Of a stretch of DNA of 64,000 nt, positions 16,971 through 23,999 are shown piece by piece. A program made the translations under genes and the position numbers. The DNA lies in contig NZ_FNSI01000001.1 in assembly GCF_900104955.1 (NCBI RefSeq), positions 1,894,001 through 1,958,000 of the forward strand, in the 5' to 3' direction. Source of the stretch: Beijerinckia sp. 28-YEA-48 (GTDB lineage Bacteria; Pseudomonadota; Alphaproteobacteria; Rhizobiales; Beijerinckiaceae). Numbering within the stretch: position 1 is the first letter of the stretch; each line of letters begins with the position of its first letter. The notes under the pieces were generated by a model. The model was not told the DNA's origin. It saw nothing but the letters and a program-made list of their open reading frames with translations, and made no database searches.

Positions 16971-16999
16971 TCTTAGCGGCGGATCGTTGGTTCCGGCCT
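16971..16999 (+). repeat. Degenerate copy of tRNA-Arg 3' half (possible att remnant)
   Basis: This 29-base stretch matches bases 13450-13478 of tRNA-Arg(TCT) at 23 of 29 positions, including an unbroken TCGTTGGTTC. It lies 9 bp after the stop of the last gene of the AT-richer island. The match is imperfect, so it may be an old attachment-site repeat or chance. Confidence 0.4.
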
Positions 17000-17109
17000 G
17001 GCCCGCGTTTTTTTTCGGCCTTCCGTCTGAACGACGGAACTCTCGCGCCCGGACGCGATTGACAAACTGGGAACCTTTTTAAGCCCCCCAGCCCAGGTTC
17101 CCCATTTCG

Positions 17110-17145
17110 CCGCCGACAAGCGCCCGCTTGTCGGCGGTTTTATTT
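17110..17145 (+). terminator. Strong intrinsic terminator after the glycan island
   Basis: CCGCCGACAAGCG (17110-17122) pairs perfectly with CGCTTGTCGGCGG (17125-17137; in practice the loop would open to four bases) and is followed by TTTTATTT. It lies 148 bp after the stop at 16962 and before the arsR-like promoter. Confidence 0.85.
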
Positions 17146-17223
17146 GATCCCGACTCCCCTGCGGCGCGACAAACTTGACACGTCGGCCACGCGCTCTAAT
17201 ATGTAACTTAAAGGTTACGGATT

Positions 17224-17544
17224 ATGCAGCAGCCAGCCACGACCAATGCCGTCTTCCGCGCCATCGCCGACCCCACCCGGCGGGTGCTCCTCGACCGGTT
17301 GCGCGCCGGCCCGGCCAATGCCGGAGCCTTGGCTGCCGATTTCCGCACCAGCCGGCCGGCAATTTCCAAGCATCTGCGCGTACTCCGAGAGGCCAAGCTC
17401 GTTATCGACACTCAGGTCGGCCGCGAGCGGGTCTACACGGTCAATCCCATTCCCCTGCAAAGCGTCGCCGGCTGGTTGGAAGGCTATCGCGCCTTCTGGC
17501 AGACCAGTCTCGACCAGTTGAAGCGTAACCTGGAGGGAACATGA
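17224..17544 (+). CDS. ArsR-family HTH regulator
   Basis: This 106-residue winged-helix repressor has the typical N-terminal ADPTRRVLLDRLRAG helix, a helix-turn-helix (ALAADFRTSRPAISKHLRVL) and wing (LVIDTQVGRERVYTVNP). The cysteine metal-binding motif of ArsR/SmtB (CVC) is absent, so it is of the non-metal SdpR/YcgE-like group that commonly sits upstream of AHSA1 genes. Its stop overlaps the next start by 4 bp (ATGA), giving translational coupling. Confidence 0.9.
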   Translation: MQQPATTNAVFRAIADPTRRVLLDRLRAGPANAGALAADFRTSRPAISKHLRVLREAKLVIDTQVGRERVYTVNPIPLQSVAGWLEGYRAFWQTSLDQLKRNLEGT

Positions 17545-18011
17545 GCAGTGTCACAAGCCACCACGCCCGCGCTGTCGCCGACATCAGCGAAGGGCTCATC
17601 GTCGCCAGCGTCGAAATCGCGGCGCCGCCGGAACGGGTTTTCCAGGCTCTGACCACAAGCGAAGTCTGCCAATGGTGGGTCCGCCCCGGCGTCATGGACA
17701 CCCGCGAATGGAGCGGCGACGTGCGCGTCGGCGGCCGCTGGCAGGCCTCGGGCATCGGCAATGGACGACCCTATGTGATCGAGGGCGAATATCTGGAAAT
17801 CGGCCCGCCGCGCAAACTCGTCCACACTTGGCAGCCGGTGGGCGCACCGGGCCAGCCCTCGACGGTCACCTATCTGCTTGAACCGACGAGCCAGGGCACC
17901 AAGATCACCCTGCGCCATGCCGGCATCGCTGTTCCGGCGATCTGCACCAACACGGGCATCGCCTGGGAGACGAGCTTCGCCCGTCTCGCCGAAATCCTGG
18001 CCGCGAATTGA
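17541..18011 (+). CDS. AHSA1/SRPBCC-domain protein
   Basis: This 156-residue START-like protein has the AHSA1 hallmarks: VSVEIAAPPERVFQALTTSE at the first strand/helix, WWVRPGVMDTREWSGDVRVGGRW, and the C-terminal long helix (AWETSFARLAEIL). Members bind hydrophobic ligands or act as Hsp90-activator-like proteins; the physiological role here is unknown. It is translationally coupled to the ArsR regulator upstream and the TfoX_N protein downstream (TTGA overlap). Confidence 0.88.
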   Translation: MSSVTSHHARAVADISEGLIVASVEIAAPPERVFQALTTSEVCQWWVRPGVMDTREWSGDVRVGGRWQASGIGNGRPYVIEGEYLEIGPPRKLVHTWQPVGAPGQPSTVTYLLEPTSQGTKITLRHAGIAVPAICTNTGIAWETSFARLAEILAAN

Positions 18012-18361
18012 GTTACGACGAAGCTGCCGCCGCGCGAATCCGGCAAGCCCTACCGGCGGGGCGGCCGATCGCCGAGCGCAAGATGATGGGCACGCTTTGC
18101 TTCATGGTCGACGGCCATATGTGCTGCGGCGTCACCGGCGCGGCGCTGATGATCCGTGTCGGCCAAGAGGGCTACCAACAAACGCTCGCCCGGCCGCACG
18201 TGCGGCCGATGGATATCGGCGGACGGCAGCCTAAGGGCTTCGTGCTGGTGGATCCGGAGGGCTATCGCACCAAGGCAGCGCTGGAGAAATGGCTGGCCCA
18301 GGCGCTGGCTTTCACAGCGGCGCTTGAGCCGAAAAAGCTGGCGCGACGACGAAAGGCCTAG
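18008..18361 (+). CDS. TfoX N-terminal-domain protein
   Basis: This 117-residue protein matches the TfoX_N domain: RKMMGTLCFMVDGHMCCGV near residue 25, MIRVGQEGYQQTLARP, and KGFVLVDPEGY. It starts at TTG 18008, overlapping the AHSA1 stop, and lacks the TfoX C-terminal domain, as most single-domain relatives do. Function is unknown; members are often encoded with AHSA1 and ArsR genes. It ends in a basic tail (KKLARRRKA) and overlaps the convergent DUF192 gene by 4 bp. Confidence 0.82.
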   Translation: MSYDEAAAARIRQALPAGRPIAERKMMGTLCFMVDGHMCCGVTGAALMIRVGQEGYQQTLARPHVRPMDIGGRQPKGFVLVDPEGYRTKAALEKWLAQALAFTAALEPKKLARRRKA

Positions 18362-18864
18362 CGGAACAGCGAATTGGCGATCTTATCGCCAGCTTTCAGG
18401 CCGATCTTGCTGGCGACGCCAGCGTTTAGCTCCAGCACGGCGAAGGCCGGACGGGCCGAGGGAATGGTGCGTTCCGACAGCGGTTCGGTGTTTTCAGCGA
18501 CATTGATGACCGTGCCGTTGCGGGCGATGAACACCATGTCGAGCGGCAGATAGGTATTCTTCATCCACATCATCACCGGCTGTTCGGATTTGAAATCAAA
18601 CAGCATGCCCCGGTCGGCTGGCATGTAGCGGCGAAACATTAGGCCACGGGCCCGCTGCTCGTCCGAGCGCATCACCTCGACCGAGAACTTGTGGGCGCCG
18701 CTGGCGGTGGTGATGGTCAGCAGCTCAAGCGTCGCCTCATCCTGCGCCGCCGCCTGTGCCATGGCCGGCGCCGAGGGAACGACCAGAGGGGCCACAAGGA
18801 CCGAAACGCCAATCACAGCCGCCAAAAGTGCGCGACGCGGGAGAAATGAGAAGGATTTGACCAT
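18358..18864 (-). CDS. Exported DUF192 protein
   Basis: This 168-residue protein has an N-terminal signal segment (LPRRALLAAVIGVSVLVAPL ... APAMAQA) and a DUF192 domain: RARGLMFRRYMPADRGMLFD, MMWMKNTYLPLDMVFI and AVLELNAGVASKIGLKAGD. The family is widespread with no settled function; some members are linked to cell envelope or stress. The start at 18864 follows GGAGT; the frame open to 18927 lacks a better site. Confidence 0.88.
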   Translation of the reverse strand: MVKSFSFLPRRALLAAVIGVSVLVAPLVVPSAPAMAQAAAQDEATLELLTITTASGAHKFSVEVMRSDEQRARGLMFRRYMPADRGMLFDFKSEQPVMMWMKNTYLPLDMVFIARNGTVINVAENTEPLSERTIPSARPAFAVLELNAGVASKIGLKAGDKIANSLFR

Positions 18865-18981
18865 CGAATATGTACTCCGCGCGAGTCTGTCGTCCGCGCC
18901 CAGCCAGATGCCCTGGCCCGATAGCACAGTTTGGCGGCAGCCGGAATCGGCGCCGCCATCAACCAGACGTGAACGTGAGAT

Positions 18982-19569
18982 TTAGTGGGAACTCGGCAGC
19001 CGGGTGTCGAGCGGACGCACTTCGGCGGCCATCAGCCCCTTGTCGCCATTGCCGAACCGCACCAGCAGACCGTCGCCGGGCTTGAGATCGGCGATGCCGA
19101 AACGGCGCAGGGTCTCCATATGGATGAAAATGTCCTCGGTGCCCTCGCCGCGTGTGACGAAGCCGAAGCCGCGCACACGGTTGAACCACTTCACCACGAC
19201 GATCTCGAAACCGCCGGCAGCGGCCACCTGCACATGGGTGCGCGGCGCTTGCAATTGGGCTGGATGCGTGGCGGTCGATTCATCGAGCGACAGCACTTTG
19301 AAAACCTGCAGGCCCTTGGCGCGCTTCTGCACTTCGCAGACGATGCGCGCACCTTCCGGCGCTGTCGAGAAACCATCGCGCTTGAGAACAGTAACGTGCA
19401 GCAGCACGTCGGAACCGCCATCATCTGGAAGGATGAAACCATAGCCTTTGGCGACATCGAACCATTTGATGTGGCCGGCCATCTCAACGAGATCGAGCGG
19501 ACGTTCTTCGGACACAGCCTCTTGGCTGCTAACGCCGCTTCTGCCTTCAAGCTGATCCTTGCTGGTCAA
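18982..19569 (-). CDS. Double cold-shock-domain protein
   Basis: This 195-residue RNA/ssDNA-binding protein carries two cold-shock domains, an arrangement common in Rhizobiales. Domain 1 (about residues 30-95) has GHIKWFDVAKGYGFILPDDG and VLLHVTVLK; domain 2 (about 120-185) has VVVKWFNRVRGFGFVTRGEG and IFIHMETL, so both RNP1 and RNP2 motifs are present. The start appears to be TTG at 19569; the Met at 19482 would cut just before domain 1 and lacks a ribosome-binding site. It likely acts as an RNA chaperone or regulator. Confidence 0.9.
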   Translation of the reverse strand: MTSKDQLEGRSGVSSQEAVSEERPLDLVEMAGHIKWFDVAKGYGFILPDDGGSDVLLHVTVLKRDGFSTAPEGARIVCEVQKRAKGLQVFKVLSLDESTATHPAQLQAPRTHVQVAAAGGFEIVVVKWFNRVRGFGFVTRGEGTEDIFIHMETLRRFGIADLKPGDGLLVRFGNGDKGLMAAEVRPLDTRLPSSH

Positions 19570-19777
19570 TGGACCCGCCCCCGCCTGATACTTTTATTGC
19601 CGCACCATGCACCCTGAATGAGGCCGAACTCGTTTCAACATCACCCAGAATCACCAACTCAGGATAGCATCGAGCAAATCCGCTCCAACTGATATTTGTG
19701 AAAACTCCTGTGGATGACTGAGCCCTCGCCTGTTGCCGCCTCAATCCAGTTAAAACGGCTGCCAGTTAAAACGGTTG
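19570..19777. other. Gap upstream of the double cold-shock gene
   Basis: This is about 208 bases between the cold-shock start and the sirtuin stop, both on the minus strand. A short direct repeat (CAGTTAAAACGG at about 19747 and 19761, with a third variant AGCCAAAACGG near 19780) lies just beyond the sirtuin stop. No gene is seen; it probably holds the cold-shock promoter and a long 5' leader. Confidence 0.4.
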
Positions 19778-20548
19778 CTAGCCAAAACGGTTGGCGCGCT
19801 CGAAGGGTTCCAGAATGGCGCCAATATCGCCGTGCAGGACCAGATCAGCGATCTCGTCGAAGGGCGTCGGGTCACGATTGATGATCACCAGAGCGGCGCC
19901 GTTCTCCTTGGCCAGCAAGGGAAAACTGGCCGCCGGATAGACCACGAGCGACGAACCGATCACCAGCATCAAATCGCAGTTTTCAGCCACGCGCTGGGCG
20001 CGCCGCATCGGTTCGACGGGCATCGCCTGCCCGAAAGCAATGGTCGCGCTCTTCACCGCACCCCCGCACAGGCATTTCGGCGCGCGGCCGTCCGCCTCGA
20101 ATTTGCGCCTTATGGCCTCGAGTTCATAGCGCACGCCGCAGGCAAGACAGGTGGCGTAAGTGCCGTTGCCGTGCAGTTCGATGACCTGATCGGCGGCGAG
20201 GCCGGAAGCCTGGTGCAGACCGTCGATATTCTGCGTGATCACGGCACTCATCAGCCCATCGGCGATCAAGCGCGACAAGGCGCGATGCCCCCTGCTCGGC
20301 TGGGCGCCTGCATAGGAATCGTCCATGGCGAATTTGCGCTCCCAGGCGAGAATACGATTGTCCTCGCTCGCCAGAAAGGACTCGAACGGCATCGGCGGAT
20401 GGCGATGCCAGGCGCTGTCCTTGGAACGGAAATCGGGAATGCCGGATTCGGTCGAAATGCCGGCCCCGGTGAAAGCGGCGGCGCTGCTGCTCTCAGCCAG
20501 AAAGGCCGCGAGGCGCTTGCGCCCGTCGTCCAGTTCATCCTGCGTCAT
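19778..20548 (-). CDS. Sir2-family NAD-dependent protein deacylase
   Basis: This 256-residue sirtuin has the NAD-binding GAGISTESGIPDFRS motif near residue 28, the catalytic QNIDGLH motif (His in ELHGN nearby) and a zinc ribbon with four cysteines (CLAC near 135, CLCG near 158). The VIGSSLVVYPAA and IINRDPTPFDEIAD motifs complete the Rossmann fold. It removes acyl groups from protein lysines using NAD. The sequence is complete and of normal length. Confidence 0.93.
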   Translation of the reverse strand: MTQDELDDGRKRLAAFLAESSSAAAFTGAGISTESGIPDFRSKDSAWHRHPPMPFESFLASEDNRILAWERKFAMDDSYAGAQPSRGHRALSRLIADGLMSAVITQNIDGLHQASGLAADQVIELHGNGTYATCLACGVRYELEAIRRKFEADGRAPKCLCGGAVKSATIAFGQAMPVEPMRRAQRVAENCDLMLVIGSSLVVYPAASFPLLAKENGAALVIINRDPTPFDEIADLVLHGDIGAILEPFERANRFG

Positions 20549-20700
20549 GGCCGCATCCCGCCTCCATAAACCACATGGCTATCATGAGCGCCGCACGCAC
20601 TCTTGGCCATTGCAAAATGCGGCCCGAACCGCTCCTATCGCCGGGACAAATCGTGAGAATAAACCGCGAGAACAATTCACGAATAAGTAGTGAGTGAAAC

Positions 20701-21639
20701 ATGCAAGACAAGAATCTGGGCACATCAGGATTACGGGTGTCGGTCGTCGGCCTCGGCTGCAACAATTTCGGCGCGCGGCTCGACCTCGCCGGGGCGAAAA
20801 CAGTGGTCCACAAAGCGCTCGACGAAGGCGTGACCCTGTTCGACACCGCCGACATGTATGGCAATCGCGGCGGCTCCGAACTGGCGCTCGGCGAAATTCT
20901 CGGGAACCGGCGCAAGGACATCGTGCTGGCGACGAAATTCGGCTTTCCGATGGACGAGGCTGGCAAGCTCAAGGGCGGCTCGCGCCGCTACATCATGTCG
21001 GCCGTCGAGGCGAGCCTGCAGCGGCTCAAGACCGACTGGATCGATCTTTATCAATATCATCGCCCCGATCCGCTGACGCCGATCGAGGAGACCTTGCGCG
21101 CGCTCGACGATCTCGTGCACCAGGGCAAGGTGCGCTACGTCGGCTGCTCCAACCTCGCTGCCTGGGGCGTGGTGGAAGCGGCCTGGACGGCGAAGAGCGC
21201 CGGCCTCAACAGCTTCGCCTCGTGCCAGGACGAGTACAGCCTGCTCTATCGCAAGCCGGAAGCCGATCTCGTGCCCGTGACCCAGAAATACGGCCTCGGC
21301 ATCCTGCCCTATTATCCCCTGGCCGCTGGCATGCTGACCGGAAAATACAAGCGTGGGGAGCACGGCGCCGCCGGCACGCGCTTCGCGCCCGGCTCGATGT
21401 ATGTGAACCGCTACATGAACGATAAGAACTGGGATCGGGTCGAGCAGCTCGAAGCCTTCGTTGCGGCACGCGGGCGCACGTTGGTCGAGCTCGCCTTCTC
21501 CTGGCTCGCCAGCCGGCCGACGGTTTCAAGCGTCATCGCTGGCGCCATGACACCGGAACAGGTGGCGACAAATGTGAAGGCGGCGGCCTGGGTGTTGAGC
21601 GCGGAAGAGCTGGCCGAGATCGATAAGATCACGGCGTAG
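20701..21639 (+). CDS. Aldo/keto reductase
   Basis: This 312-residue (alpha/beta)8 NADPH-dependent oxidoreductase has the catalytic tetrad visible: Asp and Tyr in FDTADMYGNRGGSE, Lys in VLATKFGFP and His in YQYHRPDP. The C-terminal SSVIAGAMTPEQVATNVKA segment binds NADPH phosphate. It reduces an aldehyde or ketone; the position beside the catabolic cluster hints at an aromatic or aliphatic aldehyde, but it is convergent to that cluster and not in its operon. Confidence 0.92.
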   Translation: MQDKNLGTSGLRVSVVGLGCNNFGARLDLAGAKTVVHKALDEGVTLFDTADMYGNRGGSELALGEILGNRRKDIVLATKFGFPMDEAGKLKGGSRRYIMSAVEASLQRLKTDWIDLYQYHRPDPLTPIEETLRALDDLVHQGKVRYVGCSNLAAWGVVEAAWTAKSAGLNSFASCQDEYSLLYRKPEADLVPVTQKYGLGILPYYPLAAGMLTGKYKRGEHGAAGTRFAPGSMYVNRYMNDKNWDRVEQLEAFVAARGRTLVELAFSWLASRPTVSSVIAGAMTPEQVATNVKAAAWVLSAEELAEIDKITA

Positions 21640-21654
21640 GACGAACGATCAAAG

Positions 21655-21780
21655 TACGAAGCGGTTGCCCCTGGATACCGGATCACGCTTCGCGTGTCCG
21701 GTATGACACCAAGATCGAGCCTGTCATGCCGGACACCTGCGCAGCAAGTGATCCGGGATCCAGGAGCGAGTGGTAGAACC
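21655..21780. repeat. Intergenic palindromic repeat (copy A)
   Basis: Two inverted halves are visible: CCCTGGATACCGGATCACGC-type (21668 on) and its near complement TGTCATGCCGG...GTGATCCGGGATCCAGG (21721-21763). It lies between convergent gene ends. Related sequence recurs at about 25825-25970 and 34907-35066. Confidence 0.7.
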
Positions 21781-21782
21781 CC

Positions 21783-22151
21783 TTAGCCCGGCAGCTTGAG
21801 CCAGATATCGCCGTCGCGCACATCGGCAGGAAAGCCCTTCAGGCGCGTGCTCTCATCGCCAGGATGGCGGCCGGTCTCGACGTCGAACTCAAAGCCGTGC
21901 CACGGACAGACGATGTGTTTCTGCCCGGTGTAGAACAGCCCGAGGCTGCGCTTGTCGTCGGTCAGTTCCTCGCCGATGCGCCCGAAGACGCGGCCCTGGC
22001 ACACGGGACCGCCGGCATGCGGGCAATGGTTTTCCCAGGCATAGACCTTGGCGCCGACGCGAAACACACCGATCTCGCGGCCGGAGGTGGCGTAAACCCG
22101 GTGAGCGCCATCGGCGATGTCGTCGAACCTTCCCACTTTGACGTCAGCCAT
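21783..22151 (-). CDS. Rieske [2Fe-2S] ferredoxin-like protein
   Basis: This 122-residue single-domain protein has a full Rieske motif: CPHAGGPVCQG near residue 43 and CPWHGFEFDVETG near residue 83. Such proteins feed electrons to oxygenases or act in small multicomponent systems. The start at 22151 (MADVKVG) is chosen; the longer frame to 22202 runs into the previous gene. It is the last gene of the minus-strand run from 25721, and could serve the FAD or Rieske oxygenases of the region, which otherwise lack a partner. That link is inference. Confidence 0.88.
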   Translation of the reverse strand: MADVKVGRFDDIADGAHRVYATSGREIGVFRVGAKVYAWENHCPHAGGPVCQGRVFGRIGEELTDDKRSLGLFYTGQKHIVCPWHGFEFDVETGRHPGDESTRLKGFPADVRDGDIWLKLPG

Positions 22152-22171
22152 GTGTCTGCCCCGATGATCTG

Positions 22172-22465
22172 TTAGCGGTTGTGCGTTGGCCGGTTGAACC
22201 ACAGCGCCACGTCGAACATGTTGAGATCGACGGCGCGGATCAGCGCGCAGGCAGTGACAACGGCCTCCGTTGCATTGACCAGGCGATTGTCGATGGGCGT
22301 AAACTCCTGCTCGGTCTTCTCCACCTTTGCCGCATAGGCTTTCACCACGGCGGTCATGGCGTTCTGCAAGACCTCATCGGGAATATTCGCCGCCTCGCCG
22401 CGCTTCAACGCATCGTTGAGCGCGTCGCTGAAAGCCGCACCCGCATCCTTTACCGATTGATCCAT
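22172..22465 (-). CDS. Small conserved-looking helical protein, unknown
   Basis: I do not recognise this 97-residue protein. It looks all-helical and acidic, without signal peptide or cysteine motif, apart from one Cys (VVTACALIRAVDL). The start at 22465 has AGGA upstream and stands two bases after the amidohydrolase stop, so it is clearly in the same operon, between the amidohydrolase and the Rieske protein. It may be a subunit or chaperone of one of them. Confidence 0.7.
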   Translation of the reverse strand: MDQSVKDAGAAFSDALNDALKRGEAANIPDEVLQNAMTAVVKAYAAKVEKTEQEFTPIDNRLVNATEAVVTACALIRAVDLNMFDVALWFNRPTHNR

Positions 22466-22467
22466 TA

Positions 22468-23751
22468 TCAACGTCCTTTGGACAGGGCGACGCCCTGCGA
22501 TGCCGCCGCCTGGCCCACCGGGCCGAGGCCTGGCTTTCCGAGCTTGTGGGGCGGCACTTCGAGATTGAACAATTTCGCGGCGTTAAGGCCGAGAATATTA
22601 CGTTTCTGCTGTTCGTTGAGGAACGGCAATTGCGTGATCGAATTGGGCAGATCGAAATCCCAATGCGGCCAATCGGTGGCGAACAGAAGCTGCGTCTCGG
22701 CGTTGATCGCCTTGAACGTCGCTTCGAGCAGTTCGAGATTGTCGCGCTCCATCGGCTGCGTCGTGTAGTACATCTCGCGCATATATTCCGACGGCTTGCG
22801 CTTCAGCAGCGGCGCTTCCGACGTGCGCATCATATATTCGGAATCGAGCCGTTGCATGACGAAAGGCACCCAGGCAAGGCCGCTCTCCACCCACATGCTT
22901 TTCAGCTTGGGGAAGCGTTCGGGGATGCCGTTGATGACCCAATTGGTCATGTGGATGATGTTGTAATAGACGAAGGAGATGGCGTGCATCGATAGGAAGC
23001 GATTGCACTGCTTCATCGATTCATCGCCCCAGTGGAAACCGGAGTGGAAGCTGATCGGCTTGCCGCTCGCTTCGATCGCCGCATAGAGCTTCATATAGCA
23101 ATCGTGATGCACCGGCCGATACCGCGTCGACGTCACCATATAGCCGACGACCTGCGGATTGGCGGCATGCTTCTCGACTTCGCGCAGCGCCGCTTCCGGA
23201 TCGTTGAACGGCAGATAGATCATATTGATCATCCGCTTTTCCTGCGGCAGCATGTCTTCGCACATCCAGGCATTGAACGCCTGGCCGATGGCCGCTTCGA
23301 TCTCCGGCTGCGGATGCATGCCGAGCACCAGCATCGGCGTCGGCAGTGTGACCATATAATCGAGGCCCATCGTGTCCATGGCGCGCTGCGTCAGTGTCAC
23401 CATTTTGTGCGGCGTTTCGGGCGTCTTCTCGCCGAGGCGCTGCTGATGCGGAATGCGACCGAACATGTCCTGGTACAACATGCCGGGCGTCGCATTGCTG
23501 AGGCCGGGCGGTGAACCGGGGCGATCCTTGAAAGATTCCGCCATGTCCCGGTAAACCTTGTTGTCCATCCGGGCGATGATTTCCTGCCAGAACGGGAACT
23601 CGCTGAGATGGCCATCGGAGTCGACGACGAAATAATCCTGCAGCTTTTCGGCTTCCTTGGTCGCATGGGCCAGGAGGTCGCGCGTGTCGCTCAGCGTGTC
23701 GATGGTCGGGAGTTCGAAGACACCGGTGGGAACCGACGTGCGATCGTCCAT
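22468..23751 (-). CDS. Amidohydrolase-2 family metalloenzyme
   Basis: This 427-residue protein belongs to the ACMSD/gamma-resorcylate-decarboxylase-like amidohydrolase group. The N-terminal metal site is seen in FVVDSDGHLSEFP, a metal or catalytic histidine in ISFHSGFHWGD, a later one in YYNIIHMTNWVINGIPERFP, and the closing Asp in LLFATDWPHWDFD. Family members decarboxylate or hydrolyse aromatic or cyclic carboxylates using zinc or manganese. GGAGG precedes the start. It heads a tight run with the small helical protein and the Rieske protein, downstream of the ThDP enzyme. Confidence 0.88.
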   Translation of the reverse strand: MDDRTSVPTGVFELPTIDTLSDTRDLLAHATKEAEKLQDYFVVDSDGHLSEFPFWQEIIARMDNKVYRDMAESFKDRPGSPPGLSNATPGMLYQDMFGRIPHQQRLGEKTPETPHKMVTLTQRAMDTMGLDYMVTLPTPMLVLGMHPQPEIEAAIGQAFNAWMCEDMLPQEKRMINMIYLPFNDPEAALREVEKHAANPQVVGYMVTSTRYRPVHHDCYMKLYAAIEASGKPISFHSGFHWGDESMKQCNRFLSMHAISFVYYNIIHMTNWVINGIPERFPKLKSMWVESGLAWVPFVMQRLDSEYMMRTSEAPLLKRKPSEYMREMYYTTQPMERDNLELLEATFKAINAETQLLFATDWPHWDFDLPNSITQLPFLNEQQKRNILGLNAAKLFNLEVPPHKLGKPGLGPVGQAAASQGVALSKGR

Positions 23752-23999
23752 GTGTTGTCCTCCGCACTGTCACGGCGATCCGCATCAGGAACGAAACGGA
23801 CCGCGCCGCGATCGTTTTATTGAGAGCAGGTGCGCCCCGCTCCAAGCATACTGCAGTTTAGAATGCTTCTGTCGTGCGCATCGTTGGAGGGCGATCGTCG
23901 TCCTGTCAAGCACGACATCGCCCTCTCCCACTTGCTTCTAAGACAACGAAACGAAAGGTTTTTTGATCGTTTTATTGCCTCATACCGTCGTGGCCCCTC
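23752..23999. other. Gap between ThDP enzyme and amidohydrolase genes
   Basis: About 248 bases hold no gene that I can support. The stretch is moderately AT-rich near 23940-23985 and could carry a second promoter for the amidohydrolase run; no clear terminator is seen. Confidence 0.35.
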
